Positions 52,830 through 61,773 are shown, counted from the first letter of the stretch. The stretch: 64,000 bases of DNA from Bacillota bacterium (GCA_023392595.1 JAEVYU010000055.1:47183-111182); one strand, 5' to 3'. A program made the numbers and translations. Notes: generated by a model not told the origin, from the sequence alone.

Positions 52830-53729
52830 TCACGACCGGTTTGCTCTCATCCCGGTTGGTTCTAATTTGGCTGCAATAATGCAGCCAAGCGCCAGGATGC
52901 CACCGAATACCTGGAACCGGTTCATCGGTTCCTGTAGGAATAAAACTCCTAGGATCATACTGGAAACAGGCACGATATAGTGAAAAAGAATCACTTTTAT
53001 CGGGCCTGTTTTTTCAATTCCTGTATACCAGCAAATATAAGCTGCTACTGTACCGAAGACAATAATATAAAACATTTTACAAGAAGTGATCCAGGAAACC
53101 TGAAATGGGACTCGGGAACTATCCAAGATGCAATAAATCATCAATAATGGCAGTCCTGAAGCCATGGTCAAGACATTGAGCTTAACCGGAGAATAACGCT
53201 CAAGCAGGGGTTTGGAAAAAAGTGTATAAGCTGCAAACAGCAGAGCGCTTATCAATACTATCAGGTTCCCTACAAAAAATTGCGAATGGAAATTAAAATT
53301 TGCGCCGGGTGACTGACTGATCATCAGAAAAACTCCATAAAAGGACAAGAGGGTGAATATCCAACGTTGGTATCCGATTTTTGCTTTATGAATAAACTCC
53401 TGATAAAGCTGGGCAAAAAGAGGCGAGGTTGAAATGATCAGGGCGGCGTTGGATGCGGTTGTCAGATGAATGCCTATGGTCCACAAAATATTATAAATTC
53501 CCACTCCAAGAACACCCAGCCATAGTATTTTACCAATATCGGACCGTTCGATCCCGATTCCTTCCCTGGTAACGATGAGATACAGAAAAAGGATTACTAC
53601 AGCTATGGTAAAACGAATCACTAGAAATGCGCTCTCCGGGATTTCCGCCAACACTGACTTTACCGCCACATAATTGATACCCCAAAGTAAAGCGGCAGTG
53701 ATTGAGTAAACTTCAGTCCATTTCTCCAT
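52830..53729 (-). CDS. EamA-family (DMT) transporter
   Basis: This 299-aa protein has ten transmembrane helices in two EamA repeats (about 8-140 and 150-292). The second repeat ends YIVPVSSMILGVLFLQEPMN, the family signature. It probably exports an amino acid or related metabolite. It diverges from a MocR-type regulator whose binding-site-like repeats lie between them, so its substrate may be linked to a pyridoxal- or amino-acid-related signal. Confidence 0.88.
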   Translation of the reverse strand: MEKWTEVYSITAALLWGINYVAVKSVLAEIPESAFLVIRFTIAVVILFLYLIVTREGIGIERSDIGKILWLGVLGVGIYNILWTIGIHLTTASNAALIISTSPLFAQLYQEFIHKAKIGYQRWIFTLLSFYGVFLMISQSPGANFNFHSQFFVGNLIVLISALLFAAYTLFSKPLLERYSPVKLNVLTMASGLPLLMIYCILDSSRVPFQVSWITSCKMFYIIVFGTVAAYICWYTGIEKTGPIKVILFHYIVPVSSMILGVLFLQEPMNRFQVFGGILALGCIIAAKLEPTGMRANRS

Positions 53730-53772
53730 GTCAGAACACCTCTTTTTTGTTATATAATTAAATCACATATCG

Positions 53773-53817
53773 CTGGTTTGCAGAAGAACCAGTTTTGGAT
53801 GAAAAATCCGGTACCAG
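53773..53817. promoter_or_regulatory. Probable MocR binding sites
   Basis: CTGGTT (53773-53778), AACCAG (53787-53792) and ACCAG (53813-53817) form one inverted and one direct repeat. This is the usual layout of MocR/GabR/PdxR operators, placed between the divergent transporter and the regulator gene. Confidence 0.55.
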
Positions 53818-53867
53818 TTGCTGTTCTTAATAAAGCAAAGGCAGTCAAACAAAGGAGTACGAGCTGA

Positions 53868-55343
53868 ATGTGGTATCTAAACATTCAAAAGAAACCGGGA
53901 AGCTCCCTTATGAAACAAATTTATGAGCAAATCCGGTTCGGGATTTTAAAGGGAGAATTAAAAGCAGGTCAAAAGCTTTCTTCCACAAGAGAAATGTCAC
54001 AGGTCCTGAATATTTCAAGAAATACGATCATGGGCGCTTATGAAATGTTGATTGCCGAAGGATATCTGACCAGCATACAGGGAGCGGGATTTTTTGTGGC
54101 CCAGGGCGCGGAATTCTCCGATTCACCTTCAAAAATAAGCGATTATCAAATGACGGCTTTTCCCTCCGGGAAACTTGAGGAAGGTACCATAGGTTTTCAT
54201 AGCGGAACTCCGGCTTTGGACTTGTTCCCGCGCAGCAAGTGGAATAAACTTGCCAGCCGGACTTTTAACGAGGCCACGGTTTCTGCTTTGGGTTATGATG
54301 ATCCGCAAGGAAGGCCGGAACTCCGAAATATCCTCACCTCCTATCTGAAAAAAGTCCGCGGTATTCATTGCCATCCGGATCAGATTATTATTACGACCGG
54401 TGCGAAACAAGGGTTATCGTTGATCGCAAAGTGCCTTCTTAGGTCCGGGAGCGAGGTATGGGTTGAAGAGCCATCCAATAGTAATGTGGGGAAAATATTT
54501 TCCTATCACACCGCTCATATTGTGCCTATCCCCGTCGATTATCAGGGAATCAGGACGGAATTATTTCCCACCGGCGGTTGCCCGGCGCTGATTTTCGTCA
54601 CACCCGCGCACCAGTTCCCTCTGGGAGGAGTTTTGCCGATTCAAAGAAGACTTGAATTGATTCGTTTCGCTCAAGCGTCAGGTTGTTATATTGTGGAGGA
54701 TGATTATGACAGCGAATTCTGTTATCTGGGCTTACCCATCAGTTCCCTTCAGGAACTTGATAATCATAAGGTTATTTATATCGGTACTTTCAGCAAAATT
54801 TTATTTCCATCCCTTCGGTTAGGCTATATGGTACTTCCACTCCCCTTGGTGGAGCAATGCCGGGAATGGAAGCGCCTCGGCGATCATCACTCCAATTCTT
54901 TAAATCAGTTAACCTTGATGCGTTTTATTGAAAGCGGAGAATTGGAAAGGCATATCGCCCGGATGAAAAAGATTTATCATCAGCGCCGGGATATTTTGAT
55001 CGCGGGGTTAAAAGAATATTTTCCGGGTCAAGTCAAGGTAATGGGTGAAATGGCCGGGATGCATGTTGTGGCGGAGTTTTCGGGAGTCGTCTTCACGTCG
55101 GGATTACTTAAAGAAATTGAAAAGAGTGGGGTGAATGTGATTCCAGTCGAGGAACATGCAATGATTAAAGGAAATCACCAAAATCAGATTATTCTTGGCT
55201 ATGCCCATCTTAACCCGGCGGATATTGAAAAAGGTCTTGCCCGATTGAAAGGGGCGCTTCGGAGTTCGCCCGGGCATGAGGAAGAAAATATTTATTCGGT
55301 ACCCCCAAATAGAAGAAGTGATTATTTTTGGCAGTCGGGCTAA
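53868..55343 (+). CDS. MocR-type regulator (GntR HTH plus aminotransferase domain)
   Basis: This 491-aa regulator has an N-terminal GntR winged helix (about 10-75: LMKQIYEQIRFGILKGELKAG, STREMSQVLNISRNTIMGAY) and a fold-type I aminotransferase domain (about 110-465). The PLP lysine is in FSKILFPSLRLGYM, and DDYDSEF precedes it. The last 20 or so residues do not look like the family and run into an overlapping nucleotidyltransferase remnant. The end of the gene may have been altered by a rearrangement. Confidence 0.88.
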   Translation: MWYLNIQKKPGSSLMKQIYEQIRFGILKGELKAGQKLSSTREMSQVLNISRNTIMGAYEMLIAEGYLTSIQGAGFFVAQGAEFSDSPSKISDYQMTAFPSGKLEEGTIGFHSGTPALDLFPRSKWNKLASRTFNEATVSALGYDDPQGRPELRNILTSYLKKVRGIHCHPDQIIITTGAKQGLSLIAKCLLRSGSEVWVEEPSNSNVGKIFSYHTAHIVPIPVDYQGIRTELFPTGGCPALIFVTPAHQFPLGGVLPIQRRLELIRFAQASGCYIVEDDYDSEFCYLGLPISSLQELDNHKVIYIGTFSKILFPSLRLGYMVLPLPLVEQCREWKRLGDHHSNSLNQLTLMRFIESGELERHIARMKKIYHQRRDILIAGLKEYFPGQVKVMGEMAGMHVVAEFSGVVFTSGLLKEIEKSGVNVIPVEEHAMIKGNHQNQIILGYAHLNPADIEKGLARLKGALRSSPGHEEENIYSVPPNRRSDYFWQSG

Positions 55344-55455
55344 AGGCAATTATAAAAAGGGGAGCGATATTAATTTGGCAATTAAAGGGGAAAAATGCAG
55401 CCCTGGTTTGGTGCTGAAACTGGTGATTCTCTATTGGCTAACGACCTATCATTGA
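55276..55455 (+). pseudogene. MNT-type nucleotidyltransferase remnant
   Basis: An ATG-started frame of 59 codons overlaps the 3' end of the MocR gene. It reads RYPQIEEVIIFGSRAKGNYK, then KGSDINLAIKGE, the N-terminal active-site region of small nucleotidyltransferases (GSRARG, then SDxD) found in HEPN/MNT toxin-antitoxin pairs. The second Asp of the catalytic pair is Asn (SDIN) and the protein breaks off soon after, so it is not functional. No HEPN partner is present. Confidence 0.75.
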
Positions 55456-55560
55456 AGCTGTCGCCCAAGAGATACATTTCGGTCATATACGCCAATTCAT
55501 CACTGAACATAACCACATATTCTTTTTCTGAAAATACGATGGATCGCTCACATTATGAAG
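55447..55560 (-). pseudogene. C-terminal remnant of a tetR gene
   Basis: On the minus strand this reads RSIVFSEKEYVVMFSDEL, then AYMTEMYLLGDSFN. It matches residues of the intact TetR at 61108-61773 (QIVFSEKENAAILSDEFADM, then ERYLLDDSLN), with nucleotide similarity over the whole stretch. The N-terminal part of the same kind of gene lies at 57212-57352 in the same orientation, with the MarR-hydrolase pair in between. Confidence 0.8.
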
Positions 55561-55645
55561 GGTCTTGCAGCTACTTCATGGCTGAATGAAATCCAATGTG
55601 TGACAGTTTCGCCAGCGTCGATTAAGGCTTATATTCTGGAAATAA

Positions 55646-55668
55646 TTTAGACAATATATTGACTAAAT
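55646..55668. promoter_or_regulatory. MarR operator-like palindrome 1
   Basis: TTTAGACAATA and TATTGACTAAA form a near-perfect inverted repeat about 60 nt before marR. A second similar site follows. Confidence 0.55.
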
Positions 55669-55689
55669 CATCAGGATGGGTTATTCTAA

Positions 55690-55712
55690 TTAAGACAGTA
55701 TAATGTCTAAAT
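55690..55712. promoter_or_regulatory. MarR operator-like palindrome 2 with -10 box
   Basis: TTAAGACA, then GTATAA, then TGTCTAAA forms an inverted repeat that shares AGACA/TGTCT with site 1. A TATAAT sequence (55699-55704) lies inside it, so a bound regulator would cover the promoter. Confidence 0.55.
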
Positions 55713-55725
55713 AACTGGAGACCTT

Positions 55726-56268
55726 ATGGATATTTATAAAGAGATATTTCTAATGCAGCAAACTTACGCAACGCTATTTTCACTTGCCAATAAGATCCAG
55801 ATGAAAGGAGATCAATATTTCAAAACTTTGACATCAAGGCAATTTATGGCAATGATAGCTATCATTCACTTGCCGGAAGATGAAACAACCCTCAATAATA
55901 TTGCCAAAAAGTTGGGTACTACCAAGCAGAGCGTGAAACAATTGATATCCATTATCGAAAATAAAGGTTATGTAATTACAACCCCAAGTAAGAAGGATAA
56001 ACGGGCGGTGAATATCAAAATTACGGAGTCCGGGAAACAAGTTATGCTGGAGTGTTCCGAGAAAGGACTCAACTTTTTCGGCGATCTTTTTAAAGATTTT
56101 ACCTCGAAAGAAATGGAGATATTATGGGAGATGTTAAAGAAAATGTACCGTTTCGATGGCGAACCGCAAGATGGCTTTGAAGCAGAAGCCGCTCTGGATA
56201 TGGGTGCGGAACAATATGAAGCCCAAACCAGGGCTTTAAAAGAATTTGAAAGACGTCGCAACGCCTGA
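55726..56268 (+). CDS. MarR-family transcriptional regulator
   Basis: This 180-aa regulator has a winged helix-turn-helix (LTSRQFMAMIAIIHL, TLNNIAKKLGTTKQSVKQLISIIENKGYV, with the wing at PSKKDKRAVNIKIT, about 35-107) and a longer than usual C-terminal helical tail. Two palindromes lie in front of it. It precedes a broken alpha/beta hydrolase and, together with it, sits inside a split tetR gene. Confidence 0.88.
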   Translation: MDIYKEIFLMQQTYATLFSLANKIQMKGDQYFKTLTSRQFMAMIAIIHLPEDETTLNNIAKKLGTTKQSVKQLISIIENKGYVITTPSKKDKRAVNIKITESGKQVMLECSEKGLNFFGDLFKDFTSKEMEILWEMLKKMYRFDGEPQDGFEAEAALDMGAEQYEAQTRALKEFERRRNA

Positions 56269-56306
56269 AGAAGCAGAAGTAAACCGCAAAAGAAGGAGTA
56301 ACCGTC

Positions 56307-57232
56307 ATGAATCGAAAATCCCAAAAACTAAATTTCCTCGAAGAATACGTACCGATTAATGGTATCAATCAATATCTATTTCATTCCGGCGCCAATCATC
56401 ATAATCCGGTCCTATTATTTTTACACGGCGGGCCTGGGAGCGCTGAATCACTGTTTGCCCACGCTTTCCAGGAAAAATGGCAGGATATTTTTACTGTTGT
56501 TCATTGGGACCAGCGTGGCGCCGGCAAGACATTGACTCAAAACCCGGATCAATATCCCACGATTGATTTATTGCTTCGGGACTTGTTAGAAATTATTCAG
56601 TATTTAAAGCAAAAATATGATAAACAAAAGATAATTTTACTGGGCCATTCGTGGGGCAGCGTTTTAGGAAGTACTTTTATCAAAAAATATCCGGAAGAGA
56701 TCGCTTATTATATTGGTGTGGGACAAGTCATCTGCATGCTTGAAAATGAACGCGTCGGCTATGAAAAACTAAAGGAATTAATTATCCCGGCGACCCATTG
56801 GTATTTGATCGCGAATTTTTAAAAAAGTGCATGAAAGTACGGAAACTTCAAGGCAAATATAACTTAGCGATTCAATGGTCTCTATTTTTAAATATATTCA
56901 AGAGCCCGATTTTCAAATTATCAGATATTGCTGCATTTTTAAAGGGAGATAAAGCGAATGAAAAAGTGATGGAATTTCTAGGGACCTTTGATTTACGGAT
57001 GCAATCAGCCGAATATGCAGTACCGATTTATTATATTCTGGGCGGAAATGACTGGCAAACGCCTTATATACTTGCCCAAGAATACTTTAACCGGATTCAT
57101 GCTCCGCACAAAAATTTATATATAATCCCGAATGCCGGACATATGACCATGATGGACGAGCCGCGTCTTTTTTTTGAGGCGCTATTGGATATTAATCATG
57201 AAGAAGCGATTTCTTTGGAGTTGACGCCGTGA
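56307..57232 (+). pseudogene. Alpha/beta hydrolase (proline iminopeptidase-like), frameshifted
   Basis: The first frame (to 56822) has the family core LFLHGGPGSAESL and nucleophile GHSWGSVLGS, and continues to ELIIPATH. A second frame (from about 56790) resumes with FDREFLKKCMKVRKLQGKY and ends with GNDWQTPY (acid) and NAGHMTMMDEP (catalytic His). The parts are in different frames, and residues usual between them seem to be missing, so a deletion and frameshift broke the gene. The last eight or so codons (AISLELTP) are antisense tetR sequence. Confidence 0.8.
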
Positions 57233-57352
57233 CATACCTTTTACGAGAAGAGTCTCAGGGTCGCTTCACTGATTTTCCGCCTGGCTTGGATGCTTCATTA
57301 CCGCCTCGGTATCCTCGACTTGCTATGGGTTGTTCCTATTCATTCACCGCTT
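57212..57352 (-). pseudogene. N-terminal remnant of a tetR gene
   Basis: This stretch aligns without gaps with the start of the intact tetR at 61646-61785, including the upstream bases. In the remnant the start codon is ATA, and codons that are CAA in the intact gene are TAA, after reading S-K-S-R-I-P-R-R. Together with 55447-55560 it marks both ends of one broken gene. Confidence 0.85.
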
Positions 57353-57584
57353 AAGATTGGCCAACTTTACTCAAATTAAAGCGGATATCTACATTTTTCA
57401 AAAATACATGGTGTAATAATCTGGCGGAGATCAAGGCTTTTTTTAATCTGTTTTTGATCTAATTAATATTATTAATCTATATATTAATTTTATTAAAATG
57501 TTGATTGACGAAATTAATTTATTGTAGTAGACTATGAACATAATTTAACAGCAAAGGTTATTGGGTGGAAAGGAACGGAAGAGT

Positions 57585-57986
57585 ATGCGCTATAAAGCCC
57601 CGGGTCAATGTCCGGTTTGCAATAATGAATTGACAGTGACTAAATTAAGCTGCGCCAAATGCGGGACCAAGTTGGAAGGAGAGTTCTCAACCTGTAAGTT
57701 TTGCCGGCTTCCCGCCGAACAGCGCGATTTTATCGAAGTGTTCATTAAATGCCGCGGTAATATTAAGGATGTTGAGAAAGAATTGGGAATTTCTTATCCC
57801 ACGGTACGCAACCGGCTGGATGCGGCGATTGAAGCTTTAGGCTACCGGGTCGAACGGGATGCGGGGGAAATCGCCGAAGAGAAGGAAGAACGGCAGGCTC
57901 GGCAAGCCGTGCTGGATTCATTGGAACGCGGTGAAATAACTCCTCAGGAAGCGACGAAACAACTAAAAAAACTGACCACGAAATAG
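57585..57986 (+). CDS. DUF2089 family protein (putative regulator)
   Basis: This 133-aa protein has an N-terminal zinc ribbon (GQCPVCNNELTVTKLSC, KCGTKLEG) and a helix-turn-helix region, FIEVFIKCRGNIKDVEKELGISYPTVRNRL (about 53-82), as in DUF2089 proteins. An extra Cys pair (CKFC, about 38-41) replaces the usual K-F-A-R. It ends in a coiled, charged tail. The ATG at 57585 follows AAGGAACGGAAGAG. It heads a yvl-like operon and is probably its regulator. Confidence 0.82.
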   Translation: MRYKAPGQCPVCNNELTVTKLSCAKCGTKLEGEFSTCKFCRLPAEQRDFIEVFIKCRGNIKDVEKELGISYPTVRNRLDAAIEALGYRVERDAGEIAEEKEERQARQAVLDSLERGEITPQEATKQLKKLTTK

Positions 57987-58052
57987 TACGTTAATCCAAT
58001 TGATCATCAATATTAGCTCCAATCTAAAATGCATAAGGAGGTTCGCAGGCGA

Positions 58053-58709
58053 ATGTCTGAAGAAAAGTTGCGGATACTTGATTTATTCAAGGAAGGGAAG
58101 ATCAGCGCCGAAGAAACATTGGAATTGTTGGGCGCGTTAGATGAAACTGCGGGAGCGAATGAAACTTTAACAAATGATGCAACGGCAAATCAAACAACCG
58201 ATGGACCAGGTCCGGAACATGGCCAAGGCAATGGCTTTAAACCGTTGGGGAATGGTGATTGCCACCACCTGGAGGTTACTCTCATTGGTGGTGGCGATAT
58301 CAGTGTGGGAGGTTGGGATGGCAATGATGTCATCATTGATGAACCCAAAGCGTCGCGCGTTTTCCAGAAACACAAGCGGCTCGACGACCGCTACAAGATT
58401 TTTTGTTTAGGCGGCGCCGATTATGAAATCAAAGTGCCGTACAATTGGGATCTAACAATTTATACCGCGGGGGGCGATATCCGCATCTTTGATGTTTCCG
58501 GTCAAATCAGCGGTAAGACCCTCGGAGGCGATATCCGGCTTTCGCATATTAACGGCCGTCTCAACCTGACTACCGCCGGTGGAGATATTGAGCTGCGTGA
58601 CTCGAATGCTGACGGCCGTGTTCATACCATGGGCGGCGATGTGGAATTCCGCAATGTGATCGGCAATGTATCCGGGACAACCTTAGGCGGCGAAATGTTT
58701 CGTAACTGA
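58053..58709 (+). CDS. SHOCT-like plus DUF4097 protein (YvlB/LiaX-like)
   Basis: This 218-aa protein starts with a SHOCT-like helix pair (MSEEKLRILDLFKEGKISAEETLELLGAL, about 1-30), followed by a linker and a C-terminal beta-solenoid of the adhesin-like DUF4097 type. The solenoid repeats are GGDISVGGWDG, GGDIRIFDVSG, GGDIRLSHING, GGDIELRDSNA and GGDVEFRNVIG. Related proteins (YvlB, LiaX) take part in envelope-stress responses. AAGGAGG precedes the ATG. Confidence 0.82.
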   Translation: MSEEKLRILDLFKEGKISAEETLELLGALDETAGANETLTNDATANQTTDGPGPEHGQGNGFKPLGNGDCHHLEVTLIGGGDISVGGWDGNDVIIDEPKASRVFQKHKRLDDRYKIFCLGGADYEIKVPYNWDLTIYTAGGDIRIFDVSGQISGKTLGGDIRLSHINGRLNLTTAGGDIELRDSNADGRVHTMGGDVEFRNVIGNVSGTTLGGEMFRN

Positions 58710-58754
58710 AGAATAGAAAATGTATATAAAACGATTATGAAAAGGGGTAAGACG

Positions 58755-59195
58755 ATGAGTGAAGAAAAACTAAAGATTCTTCAAATGATTCAGGAAGGAA
58801 AGATTAATGCTGCGGAAGGCTTGGAATTACTAAAAGCATTGGAAGAAACCGAAGAACCTGCCGGTCTAAATAAATCCGCCGCCGCAACTGTATCGCCTAA
58901 TTTAGCCAATCGGTTTTTACGGGTGCGCGTTTACACCGAAAACAACACCAAAGTCAATGTTAATTTGCCATTGGGCTTATTAAAAGTGGCTTCCAAGTTT
59001 GCCAATTTCGGTACCAGGGTTATCCCGGAGGCGGCAAGGGAAGAAATGCACCGGAAAGGAATTGACTTGGACCAAATCGACTTCGAAGAACTGGTTGAAC
59101 AAATCAATCAGGGTTTGGTGAATGGGAAAATCGTGGACATCGATGCCAACGATCCCAAAGAAGGCCAGGTAAAGGTGGAAGTCTATGTGGATTAG
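58755..59195 (+). CDS. SHOCT-like domain protein
   Basis: This 146-aa protein begins with nearly the same SHOCT-like segment as the preceding gene (MSEEKLKILQMIQEGKINAAEGLELLKALEET). It continues with a beta-rich middle (FLRVRVYTENNTKVNVNLPLGLLKVASKF) and a C-terminal KVEVYVD strand. It lacks the repeat domain of its neighbour. Spacing and the shared N-terminus suggest duplication. The ATG follows AAAGGGG by 7 nt. Confidence 0.8.
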   Translation: MSEEKLKILQMIQEGKINAAEGLELLKALEETEEPAGLNKSAAATVSPNLANRFLRVRVYTENNTKVNVNLPLGLLKVASKFANFGTRVIPEAAREEMHRKGIDLDQIDFEELVEQINQGLVNGKIVDIDANDPKEGQVKVEVYVD

Positions 59196-59556
59196 CAAAC
59201 CGTTCAAAATGTACTGCAGCTTTTTTTTGTTGGTACGGGTTCGTTCCGGCGGTTTCAGGATGACATTGCCCCTGGCGCTCTTTTTGATCGATGAGACTTT
59301 CGATATGATCGGCGATATGATCTGGATTGCGGAAAAATTCATTCCCAAGCGCGTTTATGATCGATATCTGGACGCGGGATTCGATGACGACAGGAACGGG
59401 AATCCAACAGCGGATGAAGTCCCGCCTCTTCGCCAAATATCGGAGCTGTGCCGGGAAATGATCAATGAGTTGCGCAGATACGGAAGATATTCCTTGGTTG
59501 AGGTGGAGGTTGGAAAGGGTTCTCACCGTCAAGCGGTATCGGTAGAATTCTTTTAA
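59185..59556 (+). CDS. Hypothetical protein of the yvl-like operon
   Basis: This 123-aa protein starts with an ATG inside the last codons of the preceding gene (11-nt overlap), so it is translationally coupled. The middle (LALFLIDETFDMIGDMIWIAEKFIPKRVYDRYL) is amphipathic and the C-terminal part (REMINELRRYGRYSLVEVEVG) is helix then strand. No known domain is recognised. Confidence 0.65.
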   Translation: MWISKPFKMYCSFFLLVRVRSGGFRMTLPLALFLIDETFDMIGDMIWIAEKFIPKRVYDRYLDAGFDDDRNGNPTADEVPPLRQISELCREMINELRRYGRYSLVEVEVGKGSHRQAVSVEFF

Positions 59557-59580
59557 TTAAAATCCCAGGAGGGAATGACG

Positions 59581-60474
59581 ATGAAATTCGAGAAAACCAT
59601 CGGCTTATTGGTTTTACTGATTGTCATTTTTGCAACGGTGGCTTCGGTTTGGGGAATATTTTCCAATCAAGGGCCGGGAAAATATGAGTTTCATTCCTTA
59701 CATGGCGAGAATATCGAAATTTACGGTAAAGGTTTATACCGCTATGATTCTGTATCCGGGGCTTCTCAAGTAATAGCCCAGGATGTAGTGACTTTGGTTT
59801 TAGGTATCCCTGTCCTGATGATTGCGTTATATCGGGCAAGAAAGGGCTCACTAAAAGGCCGATTGTTGCTGAATGGAATTTTAGGATATTTTTTGTACAC
59901 CTATGCCTCCTATTCATTTCTGGTAATGTACAACTCGCTGTTTTTGGTCTATGTATTGCTGATGGGAGCTAGTTTTTTCGCTTTTACATTAACCATGATG
60001 TCCTGGGATGAAGTGGATTTGAGCGCTTATTTCAGTCCTAAAATGCCGGTAAATTTCATCGGTGGGTTTTTGATTTTCCTTGCTGTGATAATCGGACTGA
60101 TGTGGCTGGACAGGATTATGCCATCCCTGACGAGAGAGCGGGTTCCTGCCGGTCTGGAGCATTATTCGACTTTGGTCATTCAAGCTTTGGATTTAGGATT
60201 TGTGGTTCCGGCGGCTTTTTTATCCGGCTTATTGCTCATCCGGAGAAAACCTTTTGGGTATCTATTGGCTCCGGTCATAACGATTAAGGCGATTGCTTTG
60301 TTGACAGCGATAATTGCCATGATGATCGGGATGGTCCGGGCGGGAGTACGTGTGAGTTTAATTGAAATGGTACTTTTCCCCGCATTTGATCTGGTTGCAA
60401 TCAGTTGCTTGGTTTTGATGATGTGGAATATGAAAGAGTTTGAAAAGAAATCAAGTGAGTCTAAAGTGAGGTAG
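59581..60474 (+). CDS. Multi-pass membrane protein of unknown function
   Basis: This 297-aa protein has an N-terminal transmembrane segment, an extracytoplasmic stretch (about 28-70) and seven more hydrophobic segments. The family is not recognised. The ATG at 59581 lies 7 nt after AGGAGGG; the ATG at 59575 is too close to it. It is located in the envelope-stress-like operon, directly before the holin-like gene. Confidence 0.7.
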   Translation: MKFEKTIGLLVLLIVIFATVASVWGIFSNQGPGKYEFHSLHGENIEIYGKGLYRYDSVSGASQVIAQDVVTLVLGIPVLMIALYRARKGSLKGRLLLNGILGYFLYTYASYSFLVMYNSLFLVYVLLMGASFFAFTLTMMSWDEVDLSAYFSPKMPVNFIGGFLIFLAVIIGLMWLDRIMPSLTRERVPAGLEHYSTLVIQALDLGFVVPAAFLSGLLLIRRKPFGYLLAPVITIKAIALLTAIIAMMIGMVRAGVRVSLIEMVLFPAFDLVAISCLVLMMWNMKEFEKKSSESKVR

Positions 60475-60478
60475 CTCA

Positions 60479-60817
60479 ATGCGAAAACTTCTATTAAAAG
60501 TCATTGCCAATATGGTGGCGTTTTATTGCGCGGCGAAATTATTCCCGGCTATTTATCTAAGTGGAATCGATGCGGCGGTTTGGGCCGGCCTTATTTTGGG
60601 CGGTGTCAATCTGCTGATTCGTCCCTTGCTTTTTTTAATTACATTACCGGTTAATCTACTGACATTGGGCCTTTTTTCACTGGTGATCAATACCTGGATG
60701 GTGATGCTCACCGATACATTCCTCTCTGGCCTGCAAATCCCCGGATTTTGGTTGGCTTTGGCCACGGCTGTCATTATATCCCTTTGCAATATGGTAATTC
60801 AAGCGCTTGAAGATTGA
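60479..60817 (+). CDS. YvlD-like small membrane protein (phage holin family)
   Basis: This 112-aa protein has four transmembrane segments and the motifs GVNLLIRPLLFLITLPVNLLTLGLFSLVINTWM (about 41-73) of the YvlD/mycobacterial holin-like family. In Bacillus, YvlD is co-transcribed with YvlA, YvlB and YvlC under envelope-stress sigma factors. It starts 4 nt after the preceding gene and ends the operon. Confidence 0.85.
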   Translation: MRKLLLKVIANMVAFYCAAKLFPAIYLSGIDAAVWAGLILGGVNLLIRPLLFLITLPVNLLTLGLFSLVINTWMVMLTDTFLSGLQIPGFWLALATAVIISLCNMVIQALED

Positions 60818-61107
60818 TGAAAAAGTTTTTTGGCGGAAGGGAATTCCTTCCTTTGGAAAACATTTAAAAAAAGAATTTTTTTGTAAAAAGCCAATTATAA
60901 GCGGTGAATTGAATTGTTTGGCGCCATTATGCGGGATCGATCATTCCGTAAATTTGCCATCAAGTTTGATGATTTAGCGACCTCACAGAATGATTTTACT
61001 GTCACCCAATAGATTCGAGATGGTCCGGACCATTACCGGCGGCAAAAAAGGGGAAAATGAACCGCTCATCCATATGTTTCTGTTAATGATGAACTCCATC
61101 ATCCCAA

Positions 61108-61773
61108 TTACAATGGCGGTTCTCCATGGACTGACGGGCCATGGTCATGGTTCAAGCTATCGTCCAAGAGATAACGCTCAATCATATCGGCGAATTCATC
61201 ACTGAGTATTGCCGCATTTTCCTTTTCCGAAAATACAATTTGATCCATCACGCTATGAAAAGAATAGTACACGATTTTTGCGGCTGCTTCGAGATTGGAA
61301 ACCCGTAAATCGGCCCGGACCTTCATTAAATATTCTATAATATGGCCGATGCTGGTTTTATCATACTCGGCAATCATTTTTTGAATATCCGGATCGGTAT
61401 AATACATGGAGGTCAGCTCGGCGTTGAAGTTGGTAAAAACGTCATGGGCTTCGATGAAACTCTGAATCAATTCTTTACAAAAAATTTTGACGGTAGTCTT
61501 TTCAAAGGCTAATGTAGCGAAATGGGCTTGGGTAATGTTGTGAAATCGGTCAAAAGACAAATCCAATGCAGCCATAAAAACCTCTTTTTTGTCCGAGAAA
61601 TAGGCATAAAAACAACCGGTGGCCACTCCCGCCTCCCTGGCGATTTCTTTGGAGTTGGTGCCGTGATAACCCTTTTGCGCGAAGAGTCTCATGGCTGCCT
61701 CGATGATTTGCCGCTTGGTTTGAATGCTTCGTTGCTGTTTCGGTATCCTCGACTTGCTACGGTTTGCTCCCAT
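61108..61773 (-). CDS. TetR/AcrR-family regulator
   Basis: This 221-aa regulator has a helix-turn-helix (GYHGTNSKEIAREAGVATGCFYAYFSDKKEVF, about 35-66) and a ligand-binding domain of the type with an FSEKE-containing C-terminal helix. It diverges from a methyltransferase preceded by a TetR-like palindrome and is probably its repressor. Broken pieces of a close relative lie at 55447-55560 and 57212-57352. Confidence 0.9.
   Translation of the reverse strand: MGANRSKSRIPKQQRSIQTKRQIIEAAMRLFAQKGYHGTNSKEIAREAGVATGCFYAYFSDKKEVFMAALDLSFDRFHNITQAHFATLAFEKTTVKIFCKELIQSFIEAHDVFTNFNAELTSMYYTDPDIQKMIAEYDKTSIGHIIEYLMKVRADLRVSNLEAAAKIVYYSFHSVMDQIVFSEKENAAILSDEFADMIERYLLDDSLNHDHGPSVHGEPPL

Noticed and set aside
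60990..61205. 71-residue frame after the yvl-like operon
   Set aside because: Most of it is antisense to the tetR C-terminus and there is no ribosome-binding site.
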